64,000 nucleotides of DNA, from contig JAJTUQ010000005.1 of the NCBI GenBank assembly GCA_021399445.1, forward strand, positions 3,100,001 to 3,164,000, in the 5' to 3' direction. The stretch comes from Xylogone sp. PMI_703 (taxonomy: Eukaryota; Ascomycota; Leotiomycetes). How positions within the stretch are numbered: the first letter of the stretch is position 1; the number at the start of each line of letters is the position of its first letter. A program made the translations under genes and the position numbers. Of this stretch, positions 10,401 through 22,911 are shown in pieces. The notes under the pieces are model-generated. The model searched no databases. It saw only the letters and a program-made list of their open reading frames with translations, and was not told the DNA's origin.

Positions 10401-11965
10401 ATGCTAAAGCCAATGTTTTGAGCAAATAACCAGACTATATAAAAGGAAGTTTTAAGCAAGAATTTACTATGTTTAAAAAAGAAGATAACATTTTATACTT
10501 TAATTATGCACAAATATTAGTAGTCATATAGGTTATTAACGAAGAATAACTAAAAAAGATTAAGTTAACTATTGTAAAAAAGAAAGAAATCTCTAAAGAT
10601 CTTGAGGCTAGCTAACTCAAAGATCAGGAATTTCCAAGCATTTGGTTAAAAGATAAAAGAGTATTTATCTTATTATTAATCACCCAGGAGTTCATGAAAG
10701 AATAACATAAATTGTTTATATATAGTCATCAAGGAATCATAAAGACCAAGAATAGACTATAATAGGAATTCTTTATCTTCAAACTTTAGCAAGAAGTCAC
10801 TAAAGTCATCAATAACTATAATGTTTATCATAAGGTTAAAACATCAAGAAAGAAACTTATAAAACAATTAATGTTTCTTCAAATACTAGAAAAGCCTTAG
10901 ACTTTTATTTCATAGGATTTCATTACAAGATTATCCTCATTAAAAAGTATTAACGGACCAGATAAAGATTACTATGACTTAATCTTCACCATAATGAATA
11001 AACTTATGAAGTACTCTATTATGTTACTATAGAAGAAAACATAAATAGCCAAGGATTTAGCAGAAATCATAATATCTAAAATTATAATAGACTATAATAT
11101 CCCAGCAAAAATTATTTCGGACAAAGATAAGCTTTTTATGTCGAAATTCTGAGAAACAATTTGCAAGAAATTAAGTATTAAAAGAAAAATCATTATAAAA
11201 GGATAAGCTCAGACAGATAGTCAAACCGAGCGAATAAACCAGATTATAAGAGTTTATCTTTACTGTTACATAGATTACAAGTAGTCAAATTAGAAAGATC
11301 TTTTACTAATAACATAATTAATATATAATAGTACAAAAAGTGAAACTACTAAAATTATACCTTTTTTTGCGAATTATAATTATAAAGCTTAAACTTACTT
11401 CATAAAAACAAAAGTAAGAAACATTTCTAAAATGGTTGAACAATGAATAAACAAATTGGAAAAAATTTATAATTACTTGAAGTATAACATCAAATTCGTA
11501 CAAGAATACATAAAGAAATATTATAATCAAAAGTATAATATGGAACTTAAGCTTAAAGAAAAGGATAAAGTTTATATTATCTGTAGATTTATCAAAACAA
11601 TAAGACCAAGCGATAAATTGGACTGGAAAAAGATTGGCTTATACAAAATCAAAAAGAAATTAGGAAATCTGACATATAAACTAAAACTTTTTAACATTAT
11701 GCAAATATACTTAGTATTTTATGTAGTTATACTAGAAAAAGTATTACCCAGATCACTGTTAACTCTGGACTTAGAGTTAGAATAAAATCTAAATATAGAA
11801 TAAGAAGTCAAAGAAATCTTAGATAACAAGTTAATAAAGAACAAGAAATAATACTTGGTCAGATAAAAGGAATAAAAAGAATATAAATAGTTAGATACCT
11901 GGGAACCAGAGAAATACTTTATTAATTTTAGTGAACTTCTAGAGAAGTACGAACAGGTGAAGTAA
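7441..11965 (+). pseudogene. Pol of A1: PR-RT-RNaseH-IN-chromodomain (RIP-decayed)
   Basis: 7441-8600 reads as coding-like but I cannot assign a domain. Protease is marked by VNSGS at 8678-8692 (family DSG, Asp to Asn). Reverse transcriptase has the FSLTN palm segment at 9540-9560 and YLNNILIYS near 9629-9655, where the catalytic DD is NN. RNase H spans about 10034-10237 (TDISGKVLN...YEKELLIIV). The integrase zinc-binding region is near 10720-10850 and the core ends with AQTDSQTERINQ (11206-11237). The integrase C-terminal part is at 11456-11785. A chromodomain with DTWEPEKYFINFSELLEKYE follows up to the TAA at 11963-11965. Chromodomain integrases direct insertion to heterochromatin in related chromoviruses. 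Numerous stops are present. Confidence 0.88.
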
Positions 11966-11966
11966 G

Positions 11967-12428
11967 CTAGGACAGATCGAACAGAACATCGGCATAAGCA
12001 AAGAAATTAATGTCAGAGAGAAAAGCCTCGAAAAGTTTAACTTCTGCTGGCTAAGTAATTTCTGATTATTATAGTATTTTCTTTTCCTTCTCTTTCTCGA
12101 GCTTCTCTTTCTCTTTAATAGTATTTAGTTTGTTTATACTCTTTAAATTATAATATAATATCTTTATAACTCAAAAATGAAATTATTCTTTTTAATGGTT
12201 TAACTTTAGTAATTTCGCTTATACTTCTAAAGCCTTTTTCTAGGTCTCTTCTTACTCCTGAGAAAGTTTCTGTTCTTTAGTTACTAAAATCTTCTAATTT
12301 GCTGAAAAAAGACCATGAATATTATACTTTATATTATTTTTAGTTTTAATACATTTCTTGTACTATAAAGAATCTAGAGCCACGAAACATATCAGTTTCT
12401 TCTTTTTATAATGATTACAAAGAAACAT
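11967..12428 (-). pseudogene. Antisense ORF of A1, convergent with pol
   Basis: A minus-strand frame of exactly 462 nt runs from 12428 to a TAG at 11967-11969, one base beyond the pol stop. The same frame, same length and same position occur in A2 and A'. The protein begins with a short Cys-containing segment (best seen in A2: SLYSHCEKKKLTCF) followed by a long charged helix with EEKERLEKEKEKK and ends in an acidic/aromatic tail. In-frame stops fit CAR/TGG decay. I do not know its function. A zinc-binding plus coiled-coil accessory protein is one possibility. Confidence 0.65.
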
Positions 12429-12626
12429 TTTAATACCGGAAGTTTGGACTCTTGAAATCAGCTCAGGACAGGCTTTTTTCTTTCTCTTTTGTATTACTTT
12501 GCTATAACTCTGTTCAAGACTATACTTAGAGAGCATAGTAGAAAGGAAAGAAGAATTAAATTGTTATAAAGACTTTTATGTCTTAATTATAAACTTCGAG
12601 ATAAAGTTAAATTAAGAAAAGAATAA

Positions 12627-13232
12627 TGTCACAATCTTATAGAGTTATGACAAACGACTTAAGTACAAAGTTTTTATAACTGTTGTCTTAGTTAAATAAG
12701 TATTAAATAAGATAGTTATCAGAGTCCTGGTTATAGTATCGTTAGTATTATCATATTACTAGTATTAGCGAAAAGATAGTACAAGTTCAACATTAATATT
12801 ATGAAAAAGGTTGTATAAACTAAAGGATAATATTATCAGAATTATAGTATTAACTCTTTGGTTATACTAACTAAGTAATAATATTATCGGAGAAATAGTA
12901 TTACCTTTTCGTTTGTGCTAGTGATTTGTTTGTATGTGTAAAAAGTTAATATTAACAATTAAGCAAGTACCAGGATTAGATAAACAGATCCCATAGATCT
13001 CATGGATCCCAGGAGAATTGATAGGATCAATGGGACTCAAAAGAAAGTTACTCTTTATATAAGTAGATAGGACTTACAGTAAATAGGAACTTCGTGCTTA
13101 ATTTAATTGATTTACAGTATACTTACATTTCATAGTAACTACCCTAAAGTCTTATGAAGATATTCTCTTGCCCTTTACCTTCATCTATCATTTGAGTGAT
13201 AGATAACCCTTTACCCTTGTAGGAACATTACA
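12627..13232 (+). repeat. 3' LTR of A1
   Basis: This LTR is 606 bp, starting TGTCACAATC and ending GGAACATTACA. It is immediately preceded by a purine-rich tract (AAGAAAAGAATAA) suitable as a polypurine tract and followed by the CTTAT duplication. It differs from the 5' LTR mainly by transitions. Confidence 0.93.
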
Positions 13233-13514
13233 CTTATTTTATATTTATTTAATTAAGGCAATAATTATAAAGGTTTTGTACTTAAGTCGTTTGTTACAAC
13301 TTTGTGAGATTATGATATTATCCTTTTCTTAGCCTAGCTTTGTCTTAAAACTTATAATTAAGATATGAAAGTTTTTGTAATAATTTAATTCTTTTTTCCT
13401 TTTACTATATTCCTTAAGTATAGTCTTGAACAGAGTTATAATAAAGTAATACGAAAGAGAAAGAAAGAAGTCTGTCTTGAGCTGATTTCAAGAGTCTAAA
13501 CTTCTAATATTAAA

Positions 13515-13976
13515 ATGTTTTTTTATAATTATTATAAAAAAAAGAAACTAATGTATTTTGTAGCTCTAGATTCTTTATGGTATGAGGAATGTATCAAGGC
13601 TAAGAATAGTATAAAGTATAATGTTCATAATTCTTTTTCAGTAAACTAAAAAATTTTAGTGGCTAAAGAATAAAAACTTTCTCAGGAGTAAGAAGAGACT
13701 CAGAAAAAGGTTTTAGAAATATAAGTAAAACTGTTAAAGTTAAACTGTTAGAGAGAGTAGTTTTGTTTTCGAGCTATAAAGATGTTATATTGTAGTTTAA
13801 AGAATATAGACAAGTTAGATGTTGTTGAGGAGAAAGAGAGGCTTGAGAAAGAGAAGGAAAAGGAAATGTTATAATAATCGGAAACTACTCAACTAGTAAA
13901 GGCTAGGCCTTTTGAGGCTTTCTCCTTTGACATTGATTTCTTTGTTTATACTGATATTCTGTTCAATTCGTCCTAG
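13515..13976 (+). pseudogene. Antisense ORF of A'
   Basis: This is the 462-nt counterpart of the A1 and A2 antisense frame, lying on the plus strand because A' is inverted. It starts MFFYNYYKKKKL where A2 has Cys-containing sequence (Cys and His read as Tyr) and ends DILFNSS then TAG at 13974-13976. The helix EEKERLEKEKEKE is conserved. Several CAR-to-TAR stops are present. Confidence 0.65.
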
Positions 13977-13977
13977 T

Positions 13978-16900
13978 TTACTTCGTCTGTTTATACTTTT
14001 CCAGGAGTTCACTAAAGTTAGTAAGATATTTTTTTGGTTTTTAAGTATTTAACTATTTATATTCTTTTTATTCTTTTTATCTGATTAAGTATTATTTCTT
14101 ATTCTTTACTAATTTGTTATTTAGAATTTCTTTGACTTTTTATTTTATATTTGGATTTTATTTTAACTTTAAATCTAAAGTTAGTAATAATCCCGGAGGT
14201 ACTTTCTCTAGTATAGTTATATAAAATACTAAGTATATTTATATAATGTTAGAGAATTTTAGTTTATATATTAGATTTCTTAGTTTTTTTTAATTTTATA
14301 TAATTTAATCTTTTTTTAGTTTAATTTATTATTTAATCTTGTTATTTTGATAAATCTGTAAATAATATAAACTTTATTTTCTTTTTTAAGTTTAGGTTTT
14401 ATATTATATTTTTGATTATAATATTTTTTCATATATTCTTGTATAAATTTGATGTTATACTTCAAGTGATTATGAATTTTTTCTAATTTGTCTATTTGTT
14501 GTTCAACTGTCTTAGAAATATTTCTTATTTCTGCTTTTATAAAGTAAGTTTAAGCTTTATAGTCATAATTTGTAAAGAAAGATATAATTTTAGTAATTTT
14601 ACTCTTTGTGTTATTATATATTAATTATATTATTAATAAAAGATTTTTCTAATTTGATTGTCTGTAATTTATATAATAGCGAAAATAAACTCTTATAATC
14701 TGGTTTATTTGTTTAATTTGATTATTTATCTGAATTTATCTTTTTATAATAATTTTTCTTTTGATATCTAATTTTTTATAGATTATTTCCTAGAATTTCA
14801 ACGTAAAGAGTTTGTTTTTGTCTGAAATAATTTTTATTAAAATATTATAATTTGTTATAACCCTGGAAATCATGATTTCTGCTAAATTCTTAGCTATTTA
14901 TGTTTTTTTCTATAATAATATAATAAAGTACTTTATAAGTTTATTAACTATAATAAGGATTGAGTTATAATGATCTTTATCTAGTCTGTTAATACTTCTT
15001 GACGGGGGTAATCCTATAATGAAATCCCACGAAATAAAAGTCTAAGGCTTTTCTAGTATCTGAAGAGATATTAATTGTCTTATAGGCTTTTTCTTTGATG
15101 TTTTAACTTTATGATAAACATTGTAGTTATTGACGATTTTAGTGATTTCTTGTTAGAGTTTGAAGATAAAGAATTCCTGTTGTAACTTATTCTTGGTTTT
15201 TGTGATTCCTTGGTGACTATATATAAGTAATTTATGTTGTTCTTTTATAAACTCTTGAGTAATTATTGGTGGGATGAATATTCTTTTATCTTTTAGTTAA
15301 ATGCCTGGGAATTCTTGATCTTCAAGTTAACTAGCCTCAGGATTCTTAGAAATTTCTTTTTCTTCTGTAATAGTTAACTTAATCTTTTTTAGTTATTCTT
15401 CGTTAATAACTTGTATAACTATTAATATTTGTATATAATTAAAGTGTAAAATATTACTTTTCTTTTTAAATATAATGAATTCTTATTTAGAACTTTTTTT
15501 TATGTAGTCTGGTTATTTGTTCAGAGTATTAGCCTTAATATTCTCTGATCCTTGGATATGACGAATCCTGAAATCGTATTATGTTAACGTTTTGTATTAA
15601 TGTATTTGTTTATTGTTAAGATTTTTAGTAATCATAAAAGTTATTAGATTTTTGTGGTCTAATAGAATCTTGAATAGATATTTGGTATTATATAAGTAAA
15701 TTTTCTAGTATTTATAGTAATTTATAATAGTTAAAAGTTCTTTTTCGTAGATGTTATAGTTTAATTCTGCTGGAATAAACTTTTGAGAATAGAAGGTCAT
15801 TAGTTTTTAATGTCTTTTGTTATCTTTTTATAACAAGATTTTACTTAATGTCTTACTTGAAGTGTTTGTTTTTAATAAGTATAGTTTCTTGGGATTAATA
15901 TAGATTAATATTCGGTCTTTGTTGAACTGATCTTTAACTTCTTGAAAGATTCTTTTTTGTCTCTTTTCTCAAACGAAGAATATATTTTTCTTTGTTAATT
16001 CTGTTAATGGGCTAGTTATCTTTGAGTAAGTTGTTATATAACATTTATAATAATTAACAAGTTTGTTAAATTGTTGGACTTTTTTAATTGTTTTTGGAGT
16101 AAATTATTCTTTGATGGTTTTTACTTTCTCTGGGTTTATTCGGAATTTTTTGTCTGAAATTATTTTATTTAGGAATTTTACTTTTGTTATATTAAACTAA
16201 TACTTAGTTAGTTTATACTTTATATCGTTATTAATCAATGTTTTAAGTATAATATGAATATACTGTTTGTACTTTTTTAACGTTTTAGAATAAATCAAGA
16301 TATTATTTAAATATATTATTATAAAGTAATTTAAATATGGTCTTAAGATTGTATTACTCATTTTCTGTATAGTTACTAATGTATTCGTCAGATTAAAAGG
16401 TATAACCAAAAGTTTATAAAGTTTATATTTAGTTCGAATAATAATATATTGTTTGTGTTTTTTTTTGATTTTTATTAAGTTGAACTTTATGGTGAAGTTT
16501 AATTTCGTGAAATATCTGGCTCTAATGAGTATATCTTGTATACTGTTAATACAAGATAATAAGTATTTGTTTTTTATGGTTTTATTGTTTAAATTTCTGT
16601 AATCTTTATATAGTCTTCTCTGGGGGTTGTTTAACTTTAATGTTTATATTAATAATACTTTTTACGAAGAGCTTGACTCTCTGTAGAAGCTTTTCGTAGT
16701 TTGTTCATTTAGTTATTTTCTTAAGATCTTATCCTTGGCAGGATTTGTTTTATAAATAGATTTATATAAAAAGGTTATACTTTCCTGGAGAATGATTTCG
16801 TGATTCTATTCTTTGTGTGAAAGTAAAGTTATATTTTTTGGTCGTAGAGTAAATAATTTACGATAGTCTTAGTATTCTTCCGGAAAAGTGTTTAGTTTAT

Positions 16901-17074
16901 TCTAGAGGTTATCTTGAGTAAGTTTAATAGTAAAAATATCTTGTACAGGTTATTCTTTTGGTTTAGTATTATAATAGTATTTAAATATTAATTTCTTTGT
17001 TTTTTAGTTAATGTTTGGGTCATAGAATTTTAACTAAGGTTGTTTTAGGATGATATTTTCCTTTCCAAGGAAGG
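13978..17074 (-). pseudogene. 3' half of A' pol (RT, RNase H, IN, chromodomain)
   Basis: Minus-strand pol remnants are collinear with A1. The chromodomain ends at the TAA at 13978-13980, integrase spans about 14200-15200, RNase H about 15700-15900 and reverse transcriptase about 16197-16600. The catalytic motif again reads YLNN (16290-16315 region). The sequence is cut at 17074 by the copia insertion and resumes at 23106 (23106-23347), then 34936-35776 after element B. The upstream piece is 53147-53280. It is heavily AT-shifted. Confidence 0.85.
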
Positions 17075-17268
17075 TGTTGGTTCATACCAGCACGTGCCTA
17101 TCACGTGCATGTAAGCTAAACCTATTCCGGAGGAGAGCTGTAGCCGTAAGCTATATAACCCCTCCGGCCATACGTAGTAAAAACAACAACCATCTCCTAA
17201 TATAACGTAATTAGCATACCGTAATTACAGTATTACGTCGTGCCACGTGTTATGGGAGTGTACCGACA
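17075..17268 (+). repeat. 5' LTR of copia element
   Basis: The 194-bp LTR contains a short internal inverted motif GCACGTGCCTATCACGTGC and a TATATAACCCC promoter-like box near 17152. The differences from the 3' copy are C/T or G/A only. Confidence 0.95.
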
Positions 17269-17343
17269 CTGATCAGTTTGTACATACAGATCAGGAAGCC
17301 ATGCAATCGAATACAGGAATAACCGGTTCAGAATTGAGATATT

Positions 17344-17485
17344 CTATGCAGGGCGACATATTACAGTGCTGCCGTGAATATTGTCAATACTTAACCGACT
17401 TTCTTATTCAGGAGTGTGAACTTCGGGAATTGTGATTTTTATGTAGGGCGATATATTACAGTGCTGCCGTGATATTGTTAATACT
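17344..17485 (+). repeat. Direct repeat in copia leader
   Basis: A segment of about 47 bp at 17344-17391 (TATGCAGGGCGACATATTAC...) recurs at 17440-17485 with a few transitions and a one-base deletion, about 96 bp apart. It lies in the untranslated leader between the 5' LTR and gag. Function is unknown; packaging or dimerisation signals usually lie in such leaders. Confidence 0.75.
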
Positions 17486-17788
17486 CTAGTCGAAGGGGGG
17501 AGATCTCGTATCAATTGATTGTACGAAAACAGCTGGTTTCTCTTCAATTGTTAAGACCTCTTGCCAAGTTACGGACGGCCTGCCTTTGGCCATATTCCCA
17601 ATATCTTTCACTGAATTCACTGAATTTTATACTCTTTTTCTCCTCAAACCTTTAACTTTCGATTTAATTCACTCTACTTTGGAAGCTTCCACTCGACCGA
17701 AAAGGGAGCTAATCAGAACTTTTATTTAAGCAAATTTTTCATACGACAACTGTTAATATCGGAGATCCGGAACCCGAGAATAGCTGGA

Positions 17789-19240
17789 ATGTCCTATCTT
17801 ATGGGCATATCAGGCACGCCGGGCACACCGGCAAATATGCCTGACATCCGGTCATGGGAAGAGAAAAGCAGGAAATGGCAATACGGTCTTACCCTGACTG
17901 ATATTACTACTGATGAAGACATAAAAGATTTCATAGTTACTAAGATTTATGACTATGAAGTCGGAGGTGACTTTGACGATAACCTATAGACCTTATTTCA
18001 GGAAGACTTTAAGGATTTCAAGGCCGATACCTTTAGAAGGATATCACCAAAGGTTTATATGGATTTGTGGACATGCCTGCGCTGCGGTAGTGTACGTATA
18101 TAACCATATAGCCATAATCTGACTATATATCAGACACTGTTCAACGTACTCCAGGAAACCGAGCCAACACCATGGACTCAAGATGATGTTGATTAAGTTG
18201 CTACTGACTTCCGGAAAGAGAGAATCACTACATTTTATATCGTAGAAATCAAAGACTTATCGGTTACAGCAAGATCAAGGTTTATACTGACCACGGAAGT
18301 GGAGAAATTACTTCTTTTACCGGTACAGACCATAAAGCATAGAACTGTAGAACATACCTTTGATAGAGTTAATATTATTGATCGAACCTTTGTTGATCGA
18401 ACCATCAAGCCGGAAATCTTAGAACCTACACCTCAACCTGAATCAATCATATTTATGGATTCTAAGCTACTTTCGGAGCTCACTAAGTACTACATTGAGG
18501 ACATGAAATACGACAGAATTAATGGTAACTTTAACTAAAAGTGTTATATATTCGAAAGTAATTGTAGAAGACTTGACATACTTGTGAGATTATACGCAAA
18601 AGCTTTCCCGACAATATTGACTAGACTTGCTAAAGACATATACTATATGAATAACGTTGACCATCTTACGTATGAAGGAGTGTGTGACCATATTCGAGGT
18701 TTCTACGAGGGACCAGAACACTAAATCAATACCTTAACTTCATGGAATAACATTGATTTAATCTTTATCATGAATAAGAATACTGACAAGAATACGTTCT
18801 AGTGTGTACAAGAGCTATTTACTACACTTTAGAAGGTTCAGCATAGCTTTGCCCCAGAGCTATGGACTTAATCTTTCTTGATTAATAAGATAATTAACGC
18901 TTGCCGAGGAGTTCTAGCATGCAAATATGCGATTTCTAAGCCATCCTAATACTTAGGAACTTTGTTACAAGATCTTAACTCATCGATATCGACATATGAA
19001 GCCGAGAATAAGCAAGAACCTCACTCAACAGCTTACTTTACGGACTGATATTACTATAGCAAAGATAACTGCAAAAGTAAGAACCGTCAGTATCCCTGTA
19101 ATAATCCACGTTATCAGTAAGGAAATAAGTATTATATATACCACAAGGAAGACTGCCGCTCTTGGAACTACTCCTGAGAAGAGCGGGAAGCCGAAAAAGT
19201 AAGATTCAAGGCTAAACTGGGTTGTATATACAACCCCAGG
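17789..19240 (+). pseudogene. Gag region of copia element
   Basis: The frame opens at an ATG at 17789 (MSYLMGISGTPGTPANMPDI) and continues past several CAR-to-TAR stops. It passes a segment with LLLLPVQ (18299 onward) to a Cys-rich region near 19040-19160 (DNCKSKNRQYPC, then HKEDCR), the likely zinc-knuckle area. Frames shift once or twice. Gag would form the particle. It is not intact. Confidence 0.7.
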
Positions 19241-22200
19241 AACTGCAACTTTGATAAGTTTGCAAATACTCGGTTCAGACAATATATTACCGAGTGTGAA
19301 GGTGAATTACCTGAAGAAGAGTCAGATATGGCCATCGAATTACTCCTGGCCGACGATTATGACTTAGAACCGGAGGAACCGAATATTGATATATCAAGAA
19401 CTTATATTACTTCATGTGACGATTTTTCCATGGAATTAGCGGCAAATATAGCCATGGAATTCTCGAATAAGGCTTTTTCATATTACCTGACCATGGAAAC
19501 ACCCATAGAAGCAACTAGTGAATCAATATCAAGTGTGTACAACATAACCACCAGGTATAATATGAATCAGTTCTATGGAATCATGATCGATATAGGTGTA
19601 GCCAAGCGATCTACGGCCGGTTACGGCCAATTCTAGGTATTATAACATATTGACAAGACTGTAACGTTCAATAATATAAAAAGTGCGAAAACTGTTCAAT
19701 TTGGCATAGGGACCATTATTATTATAGGTTCAACAATAGTGAATACCCTAATTGGCTAATTAGAATTTTATATTGTAGAAGTCGATATACCTTTCTTACT
19801 TTCCTTGGCTAACATGGATTGTCTTGGAATATACTTCAATAATATTACAAATATGGTTATAACGCCTTATGGCAAGGTGCCAGTAATCCGTAGATTTGGT
19901 CATCCGTTTGTAGTATGGAACAACTGTTTATAGACTTATATCGTCAAATCTTTCGACCAAAACCTATGCTTTTTGACGACCGTAGAACTATAACGACTCC
20001 ACCGACGGTTTGGACACCCTTCTGTAAGAAGATTCCAGAGAATACTAGATTGTACAGGCCACGATGTTGAAAAGGAAGCGTTAGAACATCTTTCTAAGTA
20101 TTGTGACCAGTGCTAATGTCATAGAAAATCCTCATACTGGTTCAGGTTCACCCTCAAAGATGACCTAGAGTTCAACTATACTGTGGTCGTCGACATCTTC
20201 TATATAACCGGAAAACCTGTTTTATACGTTATTAACGAAGCTATATACTACCAAACCGGTAAATGGCTCCAGAATATAAGTACAAGGTACACCTGGGACG
20301 TCTTATGGGCATGTTGGATCGATACTTACCTTGGGCCTTCTGACCAGATTGTTACAGACGCTGAAAAGAACTTTGTCAACAAGGAATTCAATTAATACGT
20401 TCGTACTATGGGAATTATATTGAAAGCTGTGCCAGTGGAAGCTTATAACTCAGTTAGAATGGTTGAACGTTACTATGGTCTAGTTTGACGTGCTTATACG
20501 ATTATTATCACTGAGATCATTGATCTTGACAAGGATATGGCTTTACAGATAGCCTTCAAGACAATCAACGATTTAGTGGGACCTGACGGCTTAGTGCCTA
20601 CATTTTTAGTTTATGGAGTATACCTGCGAATAACCGAAAATGAAACTTTAGCCCTGTCTGTAAGTTTCAGAGCTAAAGTAATTAGAAAGGCTATAAAGGA
20701 AATTTACAGATTACGAGCCAAGCGACAGGTAGAAGATGCTCTGAATACTAGAAATGGTCTAAATACAACTTGTATACACGACTTATTGATCAATTTAGAC
20801 GTTCTCGTGTGGCATAAAGGGAATATAGGTCAAGCCGGAACTTGGGAAGGGTTATACAAGCTCATAAGTATGGACGGAGAGAACTGTATATTAGTACTTC
20901 CTCATGGTAATACAATATTCTGATCAACTTCTGTAAAACTGTATTTCAGATCTGTAACTGATATTGAGACAGATATGCTATCTGAAACGATTTTACCCGC
21001 CTGGTAAGGTAAATCAGACACCAGAGAGTATAGGATGCCTTAACATATTGATGTTATGGATTCAACTGAGGATATTATTACAGTGAAAACATTTATATAA
21101 CCCGTCAAGCGTAGACCTAGAAGACCTCGAAAATACTTAATTGGATTGAATATGGCTAATATCGAGGCGTTTCTCCAAGACCTGGAACCAGACGAAGCGA
21201 ACCCATATTACATATCTCAACAAGCGGAAATGATAAGTCTAATAAACAGTAGTGTATTTAAAGTAGTATCACTTGAAGAGATGCTGGAAGATGTTTGTAT
21301 ATTTAACACAAGATTCGTAAACGAGGAGAAAAACCCAGGGACAGACAAAGCTTACAAGAAATCAAGACTTGTAATACAGATTTATGATGACCACGGAAAG
21401 AAAACCGTATTAACTCAGTTATCAATAATCCAAAGAGTTAACCAGCGTATCATCCTGTGTATCACATTTATGGACGGCAAAACTAAGCTATATTTACGAG
21501 ATATATCACAAGTTTATACTTAATCATTAAGCAAGTTGAACTGACTTTTTTACATATACTTTCTAATCAAACTGTTACAGTGATTAAACTTACTGAAAAG
21601 AAGTATATTAAAGGTCATAAAACTATTGTACGGAGTCCCGGAGGCCGGAAACCATTGGTTTGAGACATACCATATGTACTACACCAAGAATCTCGGGATG
21701 GAGTAATCAACCTACGACCCATGCCTCTTATATAACAACTTATTTTTCGGTGTTGTAGGCCTCTAAACCGACGATACACTCTTCGTTACAGACGATAAAT
21801 TCGCTGAACTCGAACAACTTTAGCTTCAGGAAGCAGGATTCCTAGCCAAGGAATGGGAAGTACTGACACCCACCAAAGTCATCAAGTTCAACGGAGGCAT
21901 TATTCAACTGAAGGAAGACGTGATCACCCTGTCCCAAGAACGCTAATGTGCTAATTTATGGCCCGTAACGACTGAAACAGGCAATACAACAAGCTCTCGA
22001 GGCATTATACGCGAAAACCTTTTAACCAAAGACCAATATGTAGCTCAGTGTGCCAGGGGAGCATATATAGCTTTAGTATGCCAACCGGAAGCCGCATATG
22101 ACCTGTCAGTAGCCGCCCAAGCTGTAAACCCAGACGAAAACGACGTAAAGGTACTCAATAAGTGCTTAGAATGGCAAATACAGAATGCTGCCAGAGGAAT

Positions 22201-22680
22201 ACGGTTCGTCAAGTTGAATAAGGAATCACTACAACTATTAGTGTTTACGGATGCTGCTTTCGTAAACAACAGAGACCTATTTTCGTAAATTGGCTATGTT
22301 ATAGTACTAACTGACAAGGAAGGCAACGTGAATATTCTTCACTGGTCTTCAATCAAGTGTAAACGGGTTACCCGGAGCATATTAGTATCCGAGTTATACG
22401 GAATGGCCTATGGATTCGATATGGGAACTGCAATCAAGTCTACCATCGACCGTATATTGAAGATCAACCTCCCATTAGTTATCTGTACCGATTCCAAGTC
22501 ACTCTATGACTGTCTCGTCAAGCTGGGAACTATACAAGAGAAGTGATTGATGATCGATATGATGTGCCTCCGCCAGGCCTACGAACGTAGAGATATCGTT
22601 GAAGTCAAGTGGATCAAGGGAAGTACAAACCTGGCCGACGTGATGACGAAGGGCAAGTGTTGTAACGCCCTGAAGTAATT
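19241..22680 (+). pseudogene. Pol of copia element: PR-IN-RT-RNaseH
   Basis: The protease motif reads GIMIDIGVAKRSTAGYGQF (19575-19636; IDIG at the DTG/DSG position). The integrase zinc module has HRRFGHPSV...GHD...KYCDQC near 19998-20115. The integrase core has YTVVVDIFYI and QIVTDAEKNF (20183-20395). Reverse transcriptase starts in the frame at 21146-21523 (FNTRFVNEEKN.GTDKAYKKSRLV...LRDISQVYT) and the palm motif is TDDTLFVTDD near 21768, preceded by a TAA replacing Gln. RNase H has VFTDAAFVNN (22245-22275) and the segment ILHWSSIKCKRVTRS...SELYGMAYG (22328-22546). The catalytic Asp residues of RT and RNase H are retained, and the stops are the main damage. Confidence 0.88.
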
Positions 22681-22911
22681 GATCGATACGAATACCGTAC
22701 GGTTAGAAGTGGTGGAATAGGTGGAACGGAATGGAATCGGTGGTTCAGAAGCATAGAAACCGGAGATCACGGGATTGCACTATTCCTAATTAGGAAATTA
22801 GTATGTGATTCAGAAAACTCTTCGGTTTTGAGCTTTTTCAGGAAAAATATGGCAATTGCGGGAATGCAGGGTATGGAACCGGTCACATGTCAATTTCTAG
22901 AGTAGCTCCAG

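Larger units (their letters stand above)
5842..13232 (+). mobile_element. Complete family A Ty3/gypsy element A1
   Basis: This full-length element of 7,391 bp has two 606-bp LTRs (5842-6447 and 12627-13232), TG...CA ends and a perfect CTTAT duplication. It is inserted within the 3' LTR of another copy of the same family in opposite orientation. Coding order is gag, an unassigned spacer region, protease, reverse transcriptase, RNase H, integrase and chromodomain, then a convergent antisense ORF. All are heavily decayed, with in-frame TAA/TAG at former Gln codons. It is not mobile on its own. Confidence 0.95.
5316..13317 (-). repeat. 3' LTR of A', split by insertion of A1
   Basis: 5316-5841 (526 bp) plus 13238-13317 (80 bp) gives 606 bp, exactly the length of every other family A LTR here. 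CTTAT (5837-5841 and 13233-13237) is the target duplication made by A1. Read on the minus strand it starts at 13317 with a mutated TGTCAC-type end and finishes at 5316 with CGTTACA. Confidence 0.93.
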
